Positions 1-6,224 are shown, numbered from the stretch's first letter. The stretch is 14,170 nucleotides of DNA from Sphingomonadales bacterium UBA6171 (GCA_002422985.1 DITZ01000036.1:249-14418), one strand, 5' to 3'. Translations and numbers: made by a program. Notes: generated by a model from the letters alone, not told the origin.

Positions 1-732
1 CGCGCCTATGATCAGGTGGTGCATGATGTGGCGATCCAGAATCTGCCGGTGCGCTTTGCGATCGACCGTGCCGGGCTGGTGGGGGCCGATGGCAGCACCC
101 ACGCCGGCAGCTTTGATGTCGCCTATCTGGCCACCCTGCCCAACATGGTGGTGATGGCGGCGGCCGACGAGGTGGAGCTGGTGCATATGGTGCATACGGC
201 GGCGCTGCATGATACCGGCCCGATCGCGCTGCGCTATCCGCGCGGCGAGGGGCTGGGGCTGGCGCTGCCCGCCACGCCCGTGCGGCTGGAAATCGGCAGG
301 GGCCGGGTGGTGAAGGAGGGCAAGAAAGTGGCCATCCTCTCGCTGGGCACCCGGCTGAACGAGGCGATGAAGGCCGCCGACGAGCTGGACGCCAGGGGGC
401 TTTCCACCACGGTTGCCGACCTGCGCTTTGCCAAGCCGCTGGACGAAGCGCTGATCCGCCGGCTGGCGCAAAGCCATGAGGTGGTGATCACCATCGAGGA
501 AGGCGCCGTGGGCGGCTTTGGCGCCCATGTGCTGACGCTGGCGAGCGACGAGGGCTGGACCGACACCGGCCTGAAAATCCGCACCATGCGTCTGCCGGAT
601 ATTTTTCAGGAGCATGACAAGCCGGAAAAACAATATACCGAAGCCGGGCTGGATGCCGCCGCGATTGTGAAAACGGTGCTGACAGCGCTGCGGCATAACA
701 GTGTGGCGGTGACGGAAGGCGTGCGGGCATGA
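1..732 (+). CDS. dxs: 1-deoxy-D-xylulose-5-phosphate synthase, 3' part
   Basis: This is the C-terminal 243 residues of DXS, the thiamine-diphosphate enzyme that condenses pyruvate with glyceraldehyde 3-phosphate in the first step of the cytosolic MEP isoprenoid pathway. The frame is open from base 1, so the gene is cut by the window edge, and the cofactor-binding N-terminal domain is missing for that reason only. The visible part opens in the transketolase-like pyrimidine-binding domain with RAYDQVVHDVAIQNLPVRF and the run AIDRAGLVGADGSTHAG, both strongly DXS-like, followed by ALRYPRGEG. The C-terminal transketolase domain follows, from about residue 100 of the fragment. The TGA stop (730-732) overlaps the ATG of the next ORF in ATGA. 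tlyA is a usual close neighbour of dxs; here it lies about 0.9 kb downstream, behind three inserted small genes. Identification is firm. Confidence 0.96.
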   Translation, partial: RAYDQVVHDVAIQNLPVRFAIDRAGLVGADGSTHAGSFDVAYLATLPNMVVMAAADEVELVHMVHTAALHDTGPIALRYPRGEGLGLALPATPVRLEIGRGRVVKEGKKVAILSLGTRLNEAMKAADELDARGLSTTVADLRFAKPLDEALIRRLAQSHEVVITIEEGAVGGFGAHVLTLASDEGWTDTGLKIRTMRLPDIFQEHDKPEKQYTEAGLDAAAIVKTVLTALRHNSVAVTEGVRA

Positions 733-953
733 ATGCACAGCAATTGGCGAATGATTTGAAAGCCACGGTCGGCCATCCAACGCGCGGGAAAGTCGTCTCA
801 ATCCATCTTTTCGGCATTCTTCGAGCAGACGAACTCCGCAAAGCCGGCGTGGATGAAGTTGTTCGTCTTGCCGGGATTGAAAGGACCTACGGCACTGAAA
901 TCCGAAAAGGGATGGCACTGTCAGATTGGGTCGAAATTCGGAAGGGCTTGTAA
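729..953 (+). CDS. small conserved-looking protein, possible HTH-like fold, function unknown
   Basis: A 74-residue soluble ORF with no signal peptide, membrane segment or cysteine. Its ATG overlaps the dxs stop by 4 nt and is preceded by GGAAGG (714-719) at 9 nt, so translation is well supported. The middle, VVSIHLFGILRADELRKAG, and the following EVVRLAGIERTYGTEIRKG have the helix-turn-helix rhythm of a compact helical domain. From memory they resemble small proteins annotated only as 'HTH-like domain-containing', but I cannot name a family firmly. It ends 52 nt before vapB on the same strand. Base composition is less GC-rich than dxs (AAT, GAA, AAA and TTG codons are frequent), as in the vapBC genes that follow. 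It may be a third member of the inserted module, perhaps a DNA-binding regulator, but this is inference. Confidence 0.7.
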   Translation: MNAQQLANDLKATVGHPTRGKVVSIHLFGILRADELRKAGVDEVVRLAGIERTYGTEIRKGMALSDWVEIRKGL

Positions 954-965
954 CGTCGCGGTTCC

Positions 966-992
966 AGATATACGTTGCATGGATATATATCT
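966..992. promoter_or_regulatory. candidate vapBC operator (inverted repeat)
   Basis: AGATATA (966-972) and TATATCT (986-992) form a perfect 7 bp inverted repeat with a 13 bp spacer, placed 13 nt before the vapB start and just ahead of its ribosome binding site. The right arm also contains the 10 bp palindrome GATATATATC (982-991). AT-rich palindromes in this position are typical targets of AbrB-fold antitoxins that repress their own operon. A weak -35-like TTGTAA lies at 948-953, but no convincing -10 could be fixed. Confidence 0.5.
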
Positions 993-1005
993 AAAGGAGC
1001 CCGCC

Positions 1006-1263
1006 ATGCAGGTCGCCCGCTGGGGCAACAGCCTCGCCATTCGTATTCCTGCTACCGTCGCGAAGGCGTTCGGTATTGCGGAAGGCGATGATATCGATTG
1101 GAAGCCCGGGGAAGCCGGCACGGTTATCCTGCAACTGCCCGGTGGCCGCGAGGCAATCATGAAGAAAATGGACGCACTTTCCCGGCCTCTCCCTGCCGAC
1201 TGGAAGATCGATTTCGACCGGGAGAATTTGCGCGGGCCTGACGTGCCGCCCGGCTCGGAATGA
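1006..1263 (+). CDS. vapB: VapB-type antitoxin, AbrB/MazE fold
   Basis: An 85-residue antitoxin expected to neutralise the VapC nuclease encoded next and to bind its own promoter. Residues 1-45 form an AbrB/SpoVT swapped-hairpin DNA-binding domain: MQVARWGNSLAIRIPATVAK is the classic 'xWGNSxxxRIP' signature, followed by GIAEGDDIDW. The acidic, proline-rich tail (about 55-85, with PLPADWKIDFDRENLRG) is the expected toxin-binding segment. The frame is open back to an ATG at 853, but I chose 1006 because AAAGGAG (993-999) sits 6 nt upstream and the family motif begins there. The TGA overlaps the vapC ATG in ATGA, so the toxin is translationally coupled to its antitoxin. Codon use is less GC-biased than in dxs or tlyA, which suggests acquisition by transfer. 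Confidence 0.9.
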   Translation: MQVARWGNSLAIRIPATVAKAFGIAEGDDIDWKPGEAGTVILQLPGGREAIMKKMDALSRPLPADWKIDFDRENLRGPDVPPGSE

Positions 1264-1655
1264 GCGGCTTTCTCGACACGAATATCCTTGTTTATGCTTA
1301 TGCCGAAGATGCGAAGAGGCCAATCGCTCGCGCGCTGCTGGACGGGCGGAACCGGATCGGTGTGCAGACGATTAATGAATTCACTTTGTCTGCAAGGCGG
1401 AAGCTCCGCATGTCGTGGCACGACATCCGGCAGGCCTTGGAGTTAATTGAATCCCTGACCCTCAAGCCCGTAAACCTTACATATGAAATCCAGCGTGAAG
1501 GGATGAGGCTGGCCGAACGCTACGAGCTGGGTGTCTATGATGCCTTGCATCTGGCCGCCGCCCTGTCGGCCAATTGCACAATTTTCTGGACGGAGGACCT
1601 GCACAACGGACTTGTGATCGACGACCGCCTAACCATTCGTAACCCGTTCGCGTGA
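1260..1655 (+). CDS. vapC: VapC-type PIN-domain ribonuclease toxin
   Basis: A 131-residue PIN-domain endoribonuclease, the toxin of a type II pair. PIN toxins cleave RNA, often tRNA or rRNA, using a metal held by acidic residues. The acidic quartet is visible: D6 in FLDTNILVY, E40 in QTINEF, D94 in GVYDALHLAAA, and D113 (with E112) in FWTEDL. Length and order match an intact, probably active toxin. It starts by ATGA overlap with vapB, and its own TGA (1653-1655) shares one base with the ATG of tlyA, so the toxin lies in the dxs-tlyA transcription unit. TTA, AAT and ATT codons are commoner than in the flanking housekeeping genes. The cellular RNA target cannot be read from sequence. Confidence 0.92.
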   Translation: MSGFLDTNILVYAYAEDAKRPIARALLDGRNRIGVQTINEFTLSARRKLRMSWHDIRQALELIESLTLKPVNLTYEIQREGMRLAERYELGVYDALHLAAALSANCTIFWTEDLHNGLVIDDRLTIRNPFA

Positions 1656-2467
1656 TGGCCAAGGCCCGCGCAGATCAGCTTCTTGTCGAACGGGGCCTCG
1701 CGGAAAGCCGGGCGCGGGCGCAGGCGCTGATCATGGCGGGGCTGGTGTTTGTGGAGACACGCAAAGTCGCCAAGGCCGGCGATATGCTGGCCGATGATGC
1801 GCTGCTGGAGGTGCGCGGCAAGGATCATCCCTGGGTGTCGCGCGGCGGGCTGAAGCTGGACCATGGCTTGCGGCATTTCGGCATCGATGTGACCGGCGCG
1901 GTGGCGCTGGATGTCGGCAGTTCCACCGGCGGCTTCACCGATGTGCTGCTCACACGCGGGGCGGCGCGCGTCTATGCGGTTGATGTCGGCACCAACCAGC
2001 TCGCATGGAAACTGCGGCAGGACCCGCGCGTCGTGGTCCTCGAACAAACGAACGCCCGCGCACTCACGGCCGCCCATATTCCCGAACCGATCGATATCAT
2101 CGTCTGCGACGCCAGCTTCATCGCGCTCGCCAAGGTGCTGGACGTGCCGCTCGGCTTCGCCCGCCGCGGCGCGCATCTGGTCGCGCTGGTGAAACCGCAA
2201 TTCGAAGCCGGACGCGCCGAAGTCGGCAAGGGCGGCGTGGTGCGCGACCCCGCCGTGCATGAACGGGTGTGCGCGGATGCCGCCCGATGGGTGCGCGGCA
2301 AAGGCTGGGATGTGATCGGCATCACCCCCTCCCCCATCACCGGGCCGGAGGGGAATGTGGAGTTTCTGCTGGCGGCGAGACATGTTCCGCCCGCCGGGTT
2401 GGCTGAAGCGGGCGTTGCTGTCGCCATGGCGGATGGGGACCGGCCGCAGGATGGTGGCGGGGGGTAG
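1655..2467 (+). CDS. tlyA: TlyA family rRNA (cytidine-2'-O)-methyltransferase
   Basis: A 270-residue TlyA/hemolysin-A family protein, the S-adenosylmethionine-dependent enzyme that 2'-O-methylates cytidine in rRNA in characterised members. Residues 3-60 form an S4 RNA-binding domain (RADQLLVERGLAESRARAQ). The FtsJ-like methyltransferase fold follows with SAM motif LDVGSSTGGFTD (85-96). A K-D-K-E tetrad like that of TlyA is present: K67 in SRGGLKL, D152 in CDASF, K180 in VKPQFE, E237 in PEGNVEFLL. I prefer the ATG at 1655, which shares its A with the vapC stop, over the GTG at 1652; no strong Shine-Dalgarno is seen, fitting translational coupling. The C-terminal 25 or so residues after FLLAAR are unconserved-looking and end in a glycine run encoded by six Gs just before TAG. 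Confidence 0.93.
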   Translation: MAKARADQLLVERGLAESRARAQALIMAGLVFVETRKVAKAGDMLADDALLEVRGKDHPWVSRGGLKLDHGLRHFGIDVTGAVALDVGSSTGGFTDVLLTRGAARVYAVDVGTNQLAWKLRQDPRVVVLEQTNARALTAAHIPEPIDIIVCDASFIALAKVLDVPLGFARRGAHLVALVKPQFEAGRAEVGKGGVVRDPAVHERVCADAARWVRGKGWDVIGITPSPITGPEGNVEFLLAARHVPPAGLAEAGVAVAMADGDRPQDGGGG

Positions 2468-2586
2468 CCGGCGCATAGAGCGTTCTGATGAGCGCGGTCG
2501 CGCCGGCCAGCGGCCAAGCCGCCGAGTCCGGCAAGGTTGGAAAGGAACAGGAAAGGTTGCGGGCCAAGCCCGCCCGTCGGACATGC

Positions 2587-2620
2587 AAAAAGGGGCGGGG
2601 CTGGTGCCCCGCCCCTTTTT
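2587..2620. terminator. bidirectional intrinsic terminator between tlyA and phasin
   Basis: A perfect 15 bp stem: AAAAAGGGGCGGGGC (2587-2601) pairs with 2606-2620 across a TGGT loop. The stem starts with five As and ends with five Ts, so on either strand a GC-rich hairpin is followed by a U tract. It can end tlyA transcription rightward and phasin transcription leftward, and lies between the two convergent genes. Confidence 0.92.
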
Positions 2621-2645
2621 CATGCCGGCCGGCTGCTGCGCGAGT

Positions 2646-2694
2646 CCGAAGACCTTCGCCGGATTGCCTGTGGCAATCCGGCTCCAGGCTTCGG
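2646..2694 (-). terminator. second hairpin directly after the phasin gene
   Basis: GCCGGATTGCC (2658-2668) pairs perfectly with 2672-2682 across a 3-nt loop, and the flanking CCGAAG (2646-2651) pairs with CTTCGG (2689-2694). It begins 5 nt after the phasin stop on the minus strand. No U tract follows, so it is more likely a 3' mRNA-stabilising or processing hairpin than a terminator by itself; the strong terminator lies 26 nt further on. Confidence 0.5.
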
Positions 2695-2698
2695 CCGC

Positions 2699-3328
2699 TC
2701 AAGCAGCGTAAGCCTTCTTCACCGATTCAGCGGCCAGCGCCATGCGGCTGGACAGCGGCTGGAACACTTCGCCGGAAGCCTTCAGCATGGCTTCGGAAAA
2801 TTGCGACCAGGCGGCCACGGTCTTTTCGAACTGCGCCTTGGCGAATTCGGATTGCAGTTGCAGCGCTTCGTTCGGCGACTTGGCGGCGGTAATCGCCTTG
2901 AAAGTCGCCTGCGCTTCTTCGAAGCTCTTCTTCGAATTTTCGACAATAGCGGCCGTCAGCGTTTCAGCGCCGGCAGTCGCGGCCTTGGCGGAAGCGATCA
3001 TCGCTTCGACATTGCCCTTGGCAAATTCATTCATATCGGTCATCGATTTCATCGTTTGCTCCATCGCTTCTGCCAATTTGGCGTTCATGATTTCATACTG
3101 GGCCTTGGCCTTTTCCATCGTCTCGGCCGCAGCCTTTTCGATGGCCGGCAGAACTTCGCCCAAGCTCTTCTTCACGGCGTCCGTGACATTCTCGGTGGTC
3201 ATCGCACTATCCCCTACGGTTGGAACCTCAGCTGCCGGTGCCGCCACCTTCGCCTGCAAAACCTTCGGCTTGCTGCCAGCCGCCTTGGCGGCAGTGGCGG
3301 GCTTAACGGTCTTGGCAGGTGTCGGCAT
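2699..3328 (-). CDS. phaP: phasin family protein (polyhydroxyalkanoate granule-associated)
   Basis: A 209-residue phasin of the alphaproteobacterial Phasin_2 type, an amphipathic protein that coats polyhydroxyalkanoate granules in the cytoplasm. Residues 1-42 are a low-complexity Ala/Lys/Pro extension, probably disordered. From about residue 43 (TTENVTDAVKKSLGEVLPAIE) to the end the chain is almost wholly helical and Ala/Glu/Lys-rich, with heptad-like spacing. EEAQATFKAITAAKSPNEA and LQLQSEFAKAQFEK are typical of the family's second half. There is no cysteine or signal peptide. The start at 3328 has GGAG (3335-3338) at 6 nt. A second ATG at 3202 with AGGGG (3211-3215) at 8 nt could yield a form lacking the extension. 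No PHA synthase is in the window, so the granule role is family knowledge, not context. Confidence 0.88.
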   Translation of the reverse strand: MPTPAKTVKPATAAKAAGSKPKVLQAKVAAPAAEVPTVGDSAMTTENVTDAVKKSLGEVLPAIEKAAAETMEKAKAQYEIMNAKLAEAMEQTMKSMTDMNEFAKGNVEAMIASAKAATAGAETLTAAIVENSKKSFEEAQATFKAITAAKSPNEALQLQSEFAKAQFEKTVAAWSQFSEAMLKASGEVFQPLSSRMALAAESVKKAYAA

Positions 3329-3344
3329 CTGTCACTCCGGCTGT

Positions 3345-3409
3345 TATGCTGCAATGCACAATAATACTTCAGACATGGTTATGCAACCCCTACACTGTCA
3401 TGCAGCATA
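3345..3409. promoter_or_regulatory. TGC/GCA inverted repeats flanking the phasin promoter, possible PhaR operators
   Basis: TATGCTGCA (3345-3353) and TGCAGCATA (3401-3409) are a perfect 9 bp inverted repeat, 47 bp apart. One copy lies at the predicted transcription start and one just upstream of the -35 box. Nearby CTGCAATGCAC (3349-3359) is close to the TGC-rich, CTGC-N3-GCAG-like sites reported for the PHA-responsive repressor PhaR. A further GTGCAGCA lies at 3413-3420. The arrangement suits repression relieved when PHA accumulates. No phaR gene is in view, so the assignment is inference. Confidence 0.45.
3358..3386 (-). promoter_or_regulatory. candidate phasin promoter
   Basis: On the minus strand TTGCAT (3386-3381) and TATTGT (3363-3358) are separated by 17 bp, a standard sigma-70 spacing, with transcription expected to start near 3351. 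Both boxes match consensus only moderately. The 117 bp gap between the mutase and phasin genes is otherwise non-coding. Confidence 0.5.
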
Positions 3410-3445
3410 GAGGTGCAGCAATCCGTCAGCCTATCTGCTGAAAAG

Positions 3446-4828
3446 TCAGTGAGAAACGATCACCCGCTCCACGCCGGACAGCGCCAACTGCTCGTCGATC
3501 GCCGCCGTCAGCCGGTCCAGCGCGGCCGAATCGGCCGCCTCTGCGCGCGCCACCAGCACATCCTGGGAATTGGATGCGCGCAGCAGCCACCAGCCATCCG
3601 CCGTGTTCACCCGTGCGCCGTCGATGTCGTTCACCTGCGCACCGGCTGCCTTCAGCCGGGCAAGCACTTCTTCCACCACCTGGAATTTCCGTTCTTCCGA
3701 ACATGGGAAGCGCATTTCCGGCGTATTCAGCACGGCCGGCATCTCATCCTTCAGTTCGGCCAATGATTTTCCAAGGAAACCAATGGCTTCAATCAGCCGC
3801 ACTCCGGAATAAATCCCGTCGTCAAAGCCATACCAGCGATGCTTGAAGAAGATATGCCCGCTCATCTCGCCGGCCAGCGGGCTGTCCACACTCTTCATCT
3901 TCGCCTTGATATGGCTGTGCCCTGTTTTCCACATCAGCGGCACGCCGCCCAGTTCGGCGATGCGGTCATACAGCGCCTGGCTTGCCTTCACATCGGCAAT
4001 GATCGTGCCGCCCGGCACGGCGGCCAGCACCGGCTCAGCCAATATCCCCAACAGCTGATCGCCCCAGATCACCCGGCCCAGGCCGTCGATGGCGCCGATC
4101 CGGTCACCGTCGCCGTCAAAGGCGATGCCCAGATCCAGCTTCTGCTCCGCCACCAGCTGTTTCAGATCGCTCAGATTGGCTTCCACCGTCGGGTCCGGAT
4201 GATGGTTCGGGAAATTGCCGTCGATCTCCGTGAACAGCACATGATGCTCACCGGGCAGCAGCTTCACCAGCTTTTCCAGCACTTCGCCGGCCGAGCCATT
4301 GCCATTGTCCCAGCCCACGCGCAGTGCCGGCCCGCTATAATCCTCCACCAGCCGCGCGACATAGCGATCGACCATGGCTTCGGCGCCGGACGTGCCCGTG
4401 CCGGATTCCCAATCCCCGGCGGCCGCCGCCTCGCCCAGCTGGCGGATGTCCGGCCCAAAGAAAGGCCGATCCTTCAGCATCATCTTGAAGCCATTGTAAT
4501 CCGGCGGATTATGGCTGCCGGTAATCATGATGCCGCCGTCCGTCTCCAGCGCATGGACCGAATAATAGAGCATCGGCGTTGGCCCGATGCCCACGCGCAC
4601 CACATCACAGCCGGCATCCTTCAGCCCGTTCACCATGGCCGCTTCCAGCATGGGGGAAGAGGTGCGCCCGTCCATGCCCACCGCCACGCGGCTGCCGCCG
4701 GCGCGCCGCACCACCGTGCCGAATCCGCGCCCGGTGGCATAGGCGTCAGCTGCGCCAAGCGTGGTGCCGATAACGCCGCGAATGTCATATTCGCGCAAGG
4801 ATGTCGGGTGGAAAAGGTGATGGTTCAT
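3446..4828 (-). CDS. algC: phosphomannomutase/phosphoglucomutase
   Basis: A 460-residue alpha-D-phosphohexomutase of the AlgC-like PMM/PGM group, which interconverts sugar 6- and 1-phosphates to feed GDP-mannose, exopolysaccharide and LPS synthesis in the cytosol. Key motifs are intact: REYDIRG near the N terminus; the phosphoserine loop TGSHNP with S105; the magnesium loop AFDGDGDR with D238, D240 and D242; the sugar-specificity segment GEMSGHIFF; and a C-terminal phosphate-binding RASNSQDVL. Length fits AlgC-type enzymes. The frame is open to 4897, but the start at 4828 matches the family N terminus and has GAGG just upstream (4836-4833). It lies 81 bp downstream of the J-domain gene on the same strand and may be cotranscribed with it. 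Whether mannose or glucose phosphate is the main substrate cannot be told. Confidence 0.93.
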   Translation of the reverse strand: MNHHLFHPTSLREYDIRGVIGTTLGAADAYATGRGFGTVVRRAGGSRVAVGMDGRTSSPMLEAAMVNGLKDAGCDVVRVGIGPTPMLYYSVHALETDGGIMITGSHNPPDYNGFKMMLKDRPFFGPDIRQLGEAAAAGDWESGTGTSGAEAMVDRYVARLVEDYSGPALRVGWDNGNGSAGEVLEKLVKLLPGEHHVLFTEIDGNFPNHHPDPTVEANLSDLKQLVAEQKLDLGIAFDGDGDRIGAIDGLGRVIWGDQLLGILAEPVLAAVPGGTIIADVKASQALYDRIAELGGVPLMWKTGHSHIKAKMKSVDSPLAGEMSGHIFFKHRWYGFDDGIYSGVRLIEAIGFLGKSLAELKDEMPAVLNTPEMRFPCSEERKFQVVEEVLARLKAAGAQVNDIDGARVNTADGWWLLRASNSQDVLVARAEAADSAALDRLTAAIDEQLALSGVERVIVSH

Positions 4829-4909
4829 AATGCCTCGCATGGGGGAGAAAAGGGTCGATAGCGGTGTTGGGTTACAGCCGTGTTTGCGCTGCGGCAAGAT
4901 GCTGCACCA

Positions 4910-5323
4910 TCAGGACGGCGGCATTTTGCTGCGATTGCGAAGAAGCTGATCCCGCGCGATATTCACCCGCCGCGCCAGTTCCGCACTGCCGCCGGCATCC
5001 GGATGCACCTGCGCGATCAGCCGGCGGTGCGCCGCGCGGACATCCTCCACAGTGGCGCCGTCTGCCAGCCCCAATATCTGCCGTGCCTCCGCATCGGCCA
5101 GCGCATCCTTGGCGTCCGGCTTTTTCGCCCCCGTCCACCAGAAGGCCGCCGCTGCAATCCCCAGCCCGGCGGCCGGCACAAGCTGCCCCCGCCCGGCCAT
5201 ATAGAGCGCCGCCAGCCCCAGCCCGGCCACCGCCATCGCCCGGTTCGGATCGGCGCCCAGCCGCCCGGTCCACCAGGCCCAGGCCGCCGCCGCCAGCCCC
5301 GCCAACAGCAGCAGCCCGGCCAT
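4910..5323 (-). CDS. membrane-anchored J-domain protein (DnaJ/Tim14-like)
   Basis: A 137-residue protein with hydrophobic segments at about 2-18, 29-43 and 48-63, then a short basic linker (GAKKPDAK) and a C-terminal J domain (about 75-132). The J domain keeps ILGL, the basic helix AAHRRLIAQV, the HPD triad at 107-109 (VHPDAGG) and a final helix RVNIARDQLL. J proteins stimulate the ATPase of DnaK-type Hsp70; the layout resembles Tim14/Pam18-like bacterial proteins that hold a J domain at the inner membrane. The J domain is compact, with no glycine-rich or zinc-finger region. Its ATG shares a base with the mipZ stop (TGATG), so it is translationally coupled to the division-site ATPase. The specific client is unknown. 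Confidence 0.85.
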   Translation of the reverse strand: MAGLLLLAGLAAAAWAWWTGRLGADPNRAMAVAGLGLAALYMAGRGQLVPAAGLGIAAAAFWWTGAKKPDAKDALADAEARQILGLADGATVEDVRAAHRRLIAQVHPDAGGSAELARRVNIARDQLLRNRSKMPPS

Positions 5324-6156
5324 CAGGTCCGGCCCGCCTTCACCGCCGGCGCAATGTTCAGCGCCAGCATCATTTCCCTGAGTTCCGCCCGCGCCGCGAC
5401 ATGGCTCAACTGCGTATCCGGCAGATGTCCGGCATCCATCAGCGTCAGCCCGCGCGGAAACAGCTCACGATAGATCACCCGCTCTGAAAGCCCCGGGACG
5501 ATGCGAAAGCCCACCCGTCGCGAAAGCTCCGCCATCGCGTCGCCCACCCGCCGCCGGTTGCGCGCCTCCAGCGGCGACAGGCGATTGCGCAGCACCACCC
5601 AGTCCACCGCCACACCATCCGTCTGTGCGCGCCGCTGCCGGGCTTTCCACACCAGTTCGGCATAAAAGCTCGGCCGCGTCACCGTATAGCTGTCCGGGTC
5701 CACCTGGCCGATCAGATCCAGATCCATGAAACTGTCGTTGATCGGCGTGATCAGCGTATCCGCCTGCGCCAGCGCCGCCCGGCCCACCAGCGAATCGCGC
5801 CCCGGTGTGTCGATCAGCAGCACATCCGCCACCGTCTCCGCCATCCAGCGCTCGATCGCCGCCGCATCCTCCGAATCGATAACCGTCACCGCCGGCTGGC
5901 TCAGTTCATGCCCATGCCGTTTCGCCCAGGCCGCGCGATTCTCCAGATAGCGCGCGGTGGAGCGCTGCCGGTAATCGAGATCCGCCACCGCCACCCGCCG
6001 GCCCTCGGCCGCCAGCGCCAGCGCGATATGCACGGCGGTGGTGGATTTGCCCGTTCCGCCCTTTTCATTGCCCAGCACGATGCGATGCGCCCGGCCCGAT
6101 GGCCCGACCATGTCCGGCGCAATTGGCGTGTCTGTTGCTGCGACGGTCGTTGACAT
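5323..6156 (-). CDS. mipZ: MipZ division-plane positioning ATPase (ParA/MinD superfamily)
   Basis: A 277-residue ParA-like P-loop ATPase of the MipZ family. In Caulobacter MipZ binds ParB near chromosome origins, forms gradients from the poles and blocks FtsZ assembly, so the ring forms at midcell. A deviant Walker A, GNEKGGTGKST, has both lysines (K32, K37). DLDYRQRSTARYLENR (59-74) is nearly diagnostic of MipZ. Walker B is VLLIDTPG with D116. INDSFMDLDLIGQVDPDSY and the helical VLRNRLSPLEARNRRRV also fit. About 22 unconserved residues precede the P-loop core. The start at 6156 has AAGGG at about 9 nt and AGGGG at 3 nt. It heads a leftward unit, divergent from panC across a 68 bp gap. parA and parB are not in the window. 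Confidence 0.93.
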   Translation of the reverse strand: MSTTVAATDTPIAPDMVGPSGRAHRIVLGNEKGGTGKSTTAVHIALALAAEGRRVAVADLDYRQRSTARYLENRAAWAKRHGHELSQPAVTVIDSEDAAAIERWMAETVADVLLIDTPGRDSLVGRAALAQADTLITPINDSFMDLDLIGQVDPDSYTVTRPSFYAELVWKARQRRAQTDGVAVDWVVLRNRLSPLEARNRRRVGDAMAELSRRVGFRIVPGLSERVIYRELFPRGLTLMDAGHLPDTQLSHVAARAELREMMLALNIAPAVKAGRT

Positions 6157-6224
6157 GAACCCCTGCCCTTGGCCTATCCCTGTGCCGCGTCAATGGCGGG
6201 ATGCAGGCGGAGGAGCAAGGCGTA
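6157..6224. promoter_or_regulatory. divergent mipZ/panC intergenic region
   Basis: This 68 bp gap must hold, or lie close to, the promoters of both divergent units. On the minus strand a good -35-like TTGACG lies at 6193-6188, but no -10 at proper spacing is convincing. On the plus strand AGGAG (6211-6215) is the probable panC ribosome binding site. I see no palindrome. Confidence 0.4.

Noticed and set aside
853..1005. Longer vapB start at 853
   Set aside because: It would overlap the small ORF by 101 bp, cross the operator-like palindrome, and precede the AbrB motif with unrelated residues; the ATG at 1006 has a strong Shine-Dalgarno.
2539..2586. Small GCGGGC-CAA-GCCCGC hairpin (2559-2573) as a separate terminator for tlyA
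   Set aside because: The stem is only 6 bp and no T tract follows; the perfect terminator at 2587-2620 explains the role.
2355..2711. ORFs running from the tlyA end through the intergenic region, reachable by slippage on the six-G run at 2459-2464
   Set aside because: They pass through the terminator hairpin and show no conserved sequence; six Gs are too short to argue phase variation without strain data.
4829..4897. N-terminal extension of the phosphohexomutase
   Set aside because: The extra residues are not like the family, no ribosome site precedes them, and the start at 4828 fits the conserved N terminus.
6201..6224. Earlier panC start
   Set aside because: There is no ribosome site before 6201, and AGGAG lies between it and the better ATG at 6225.
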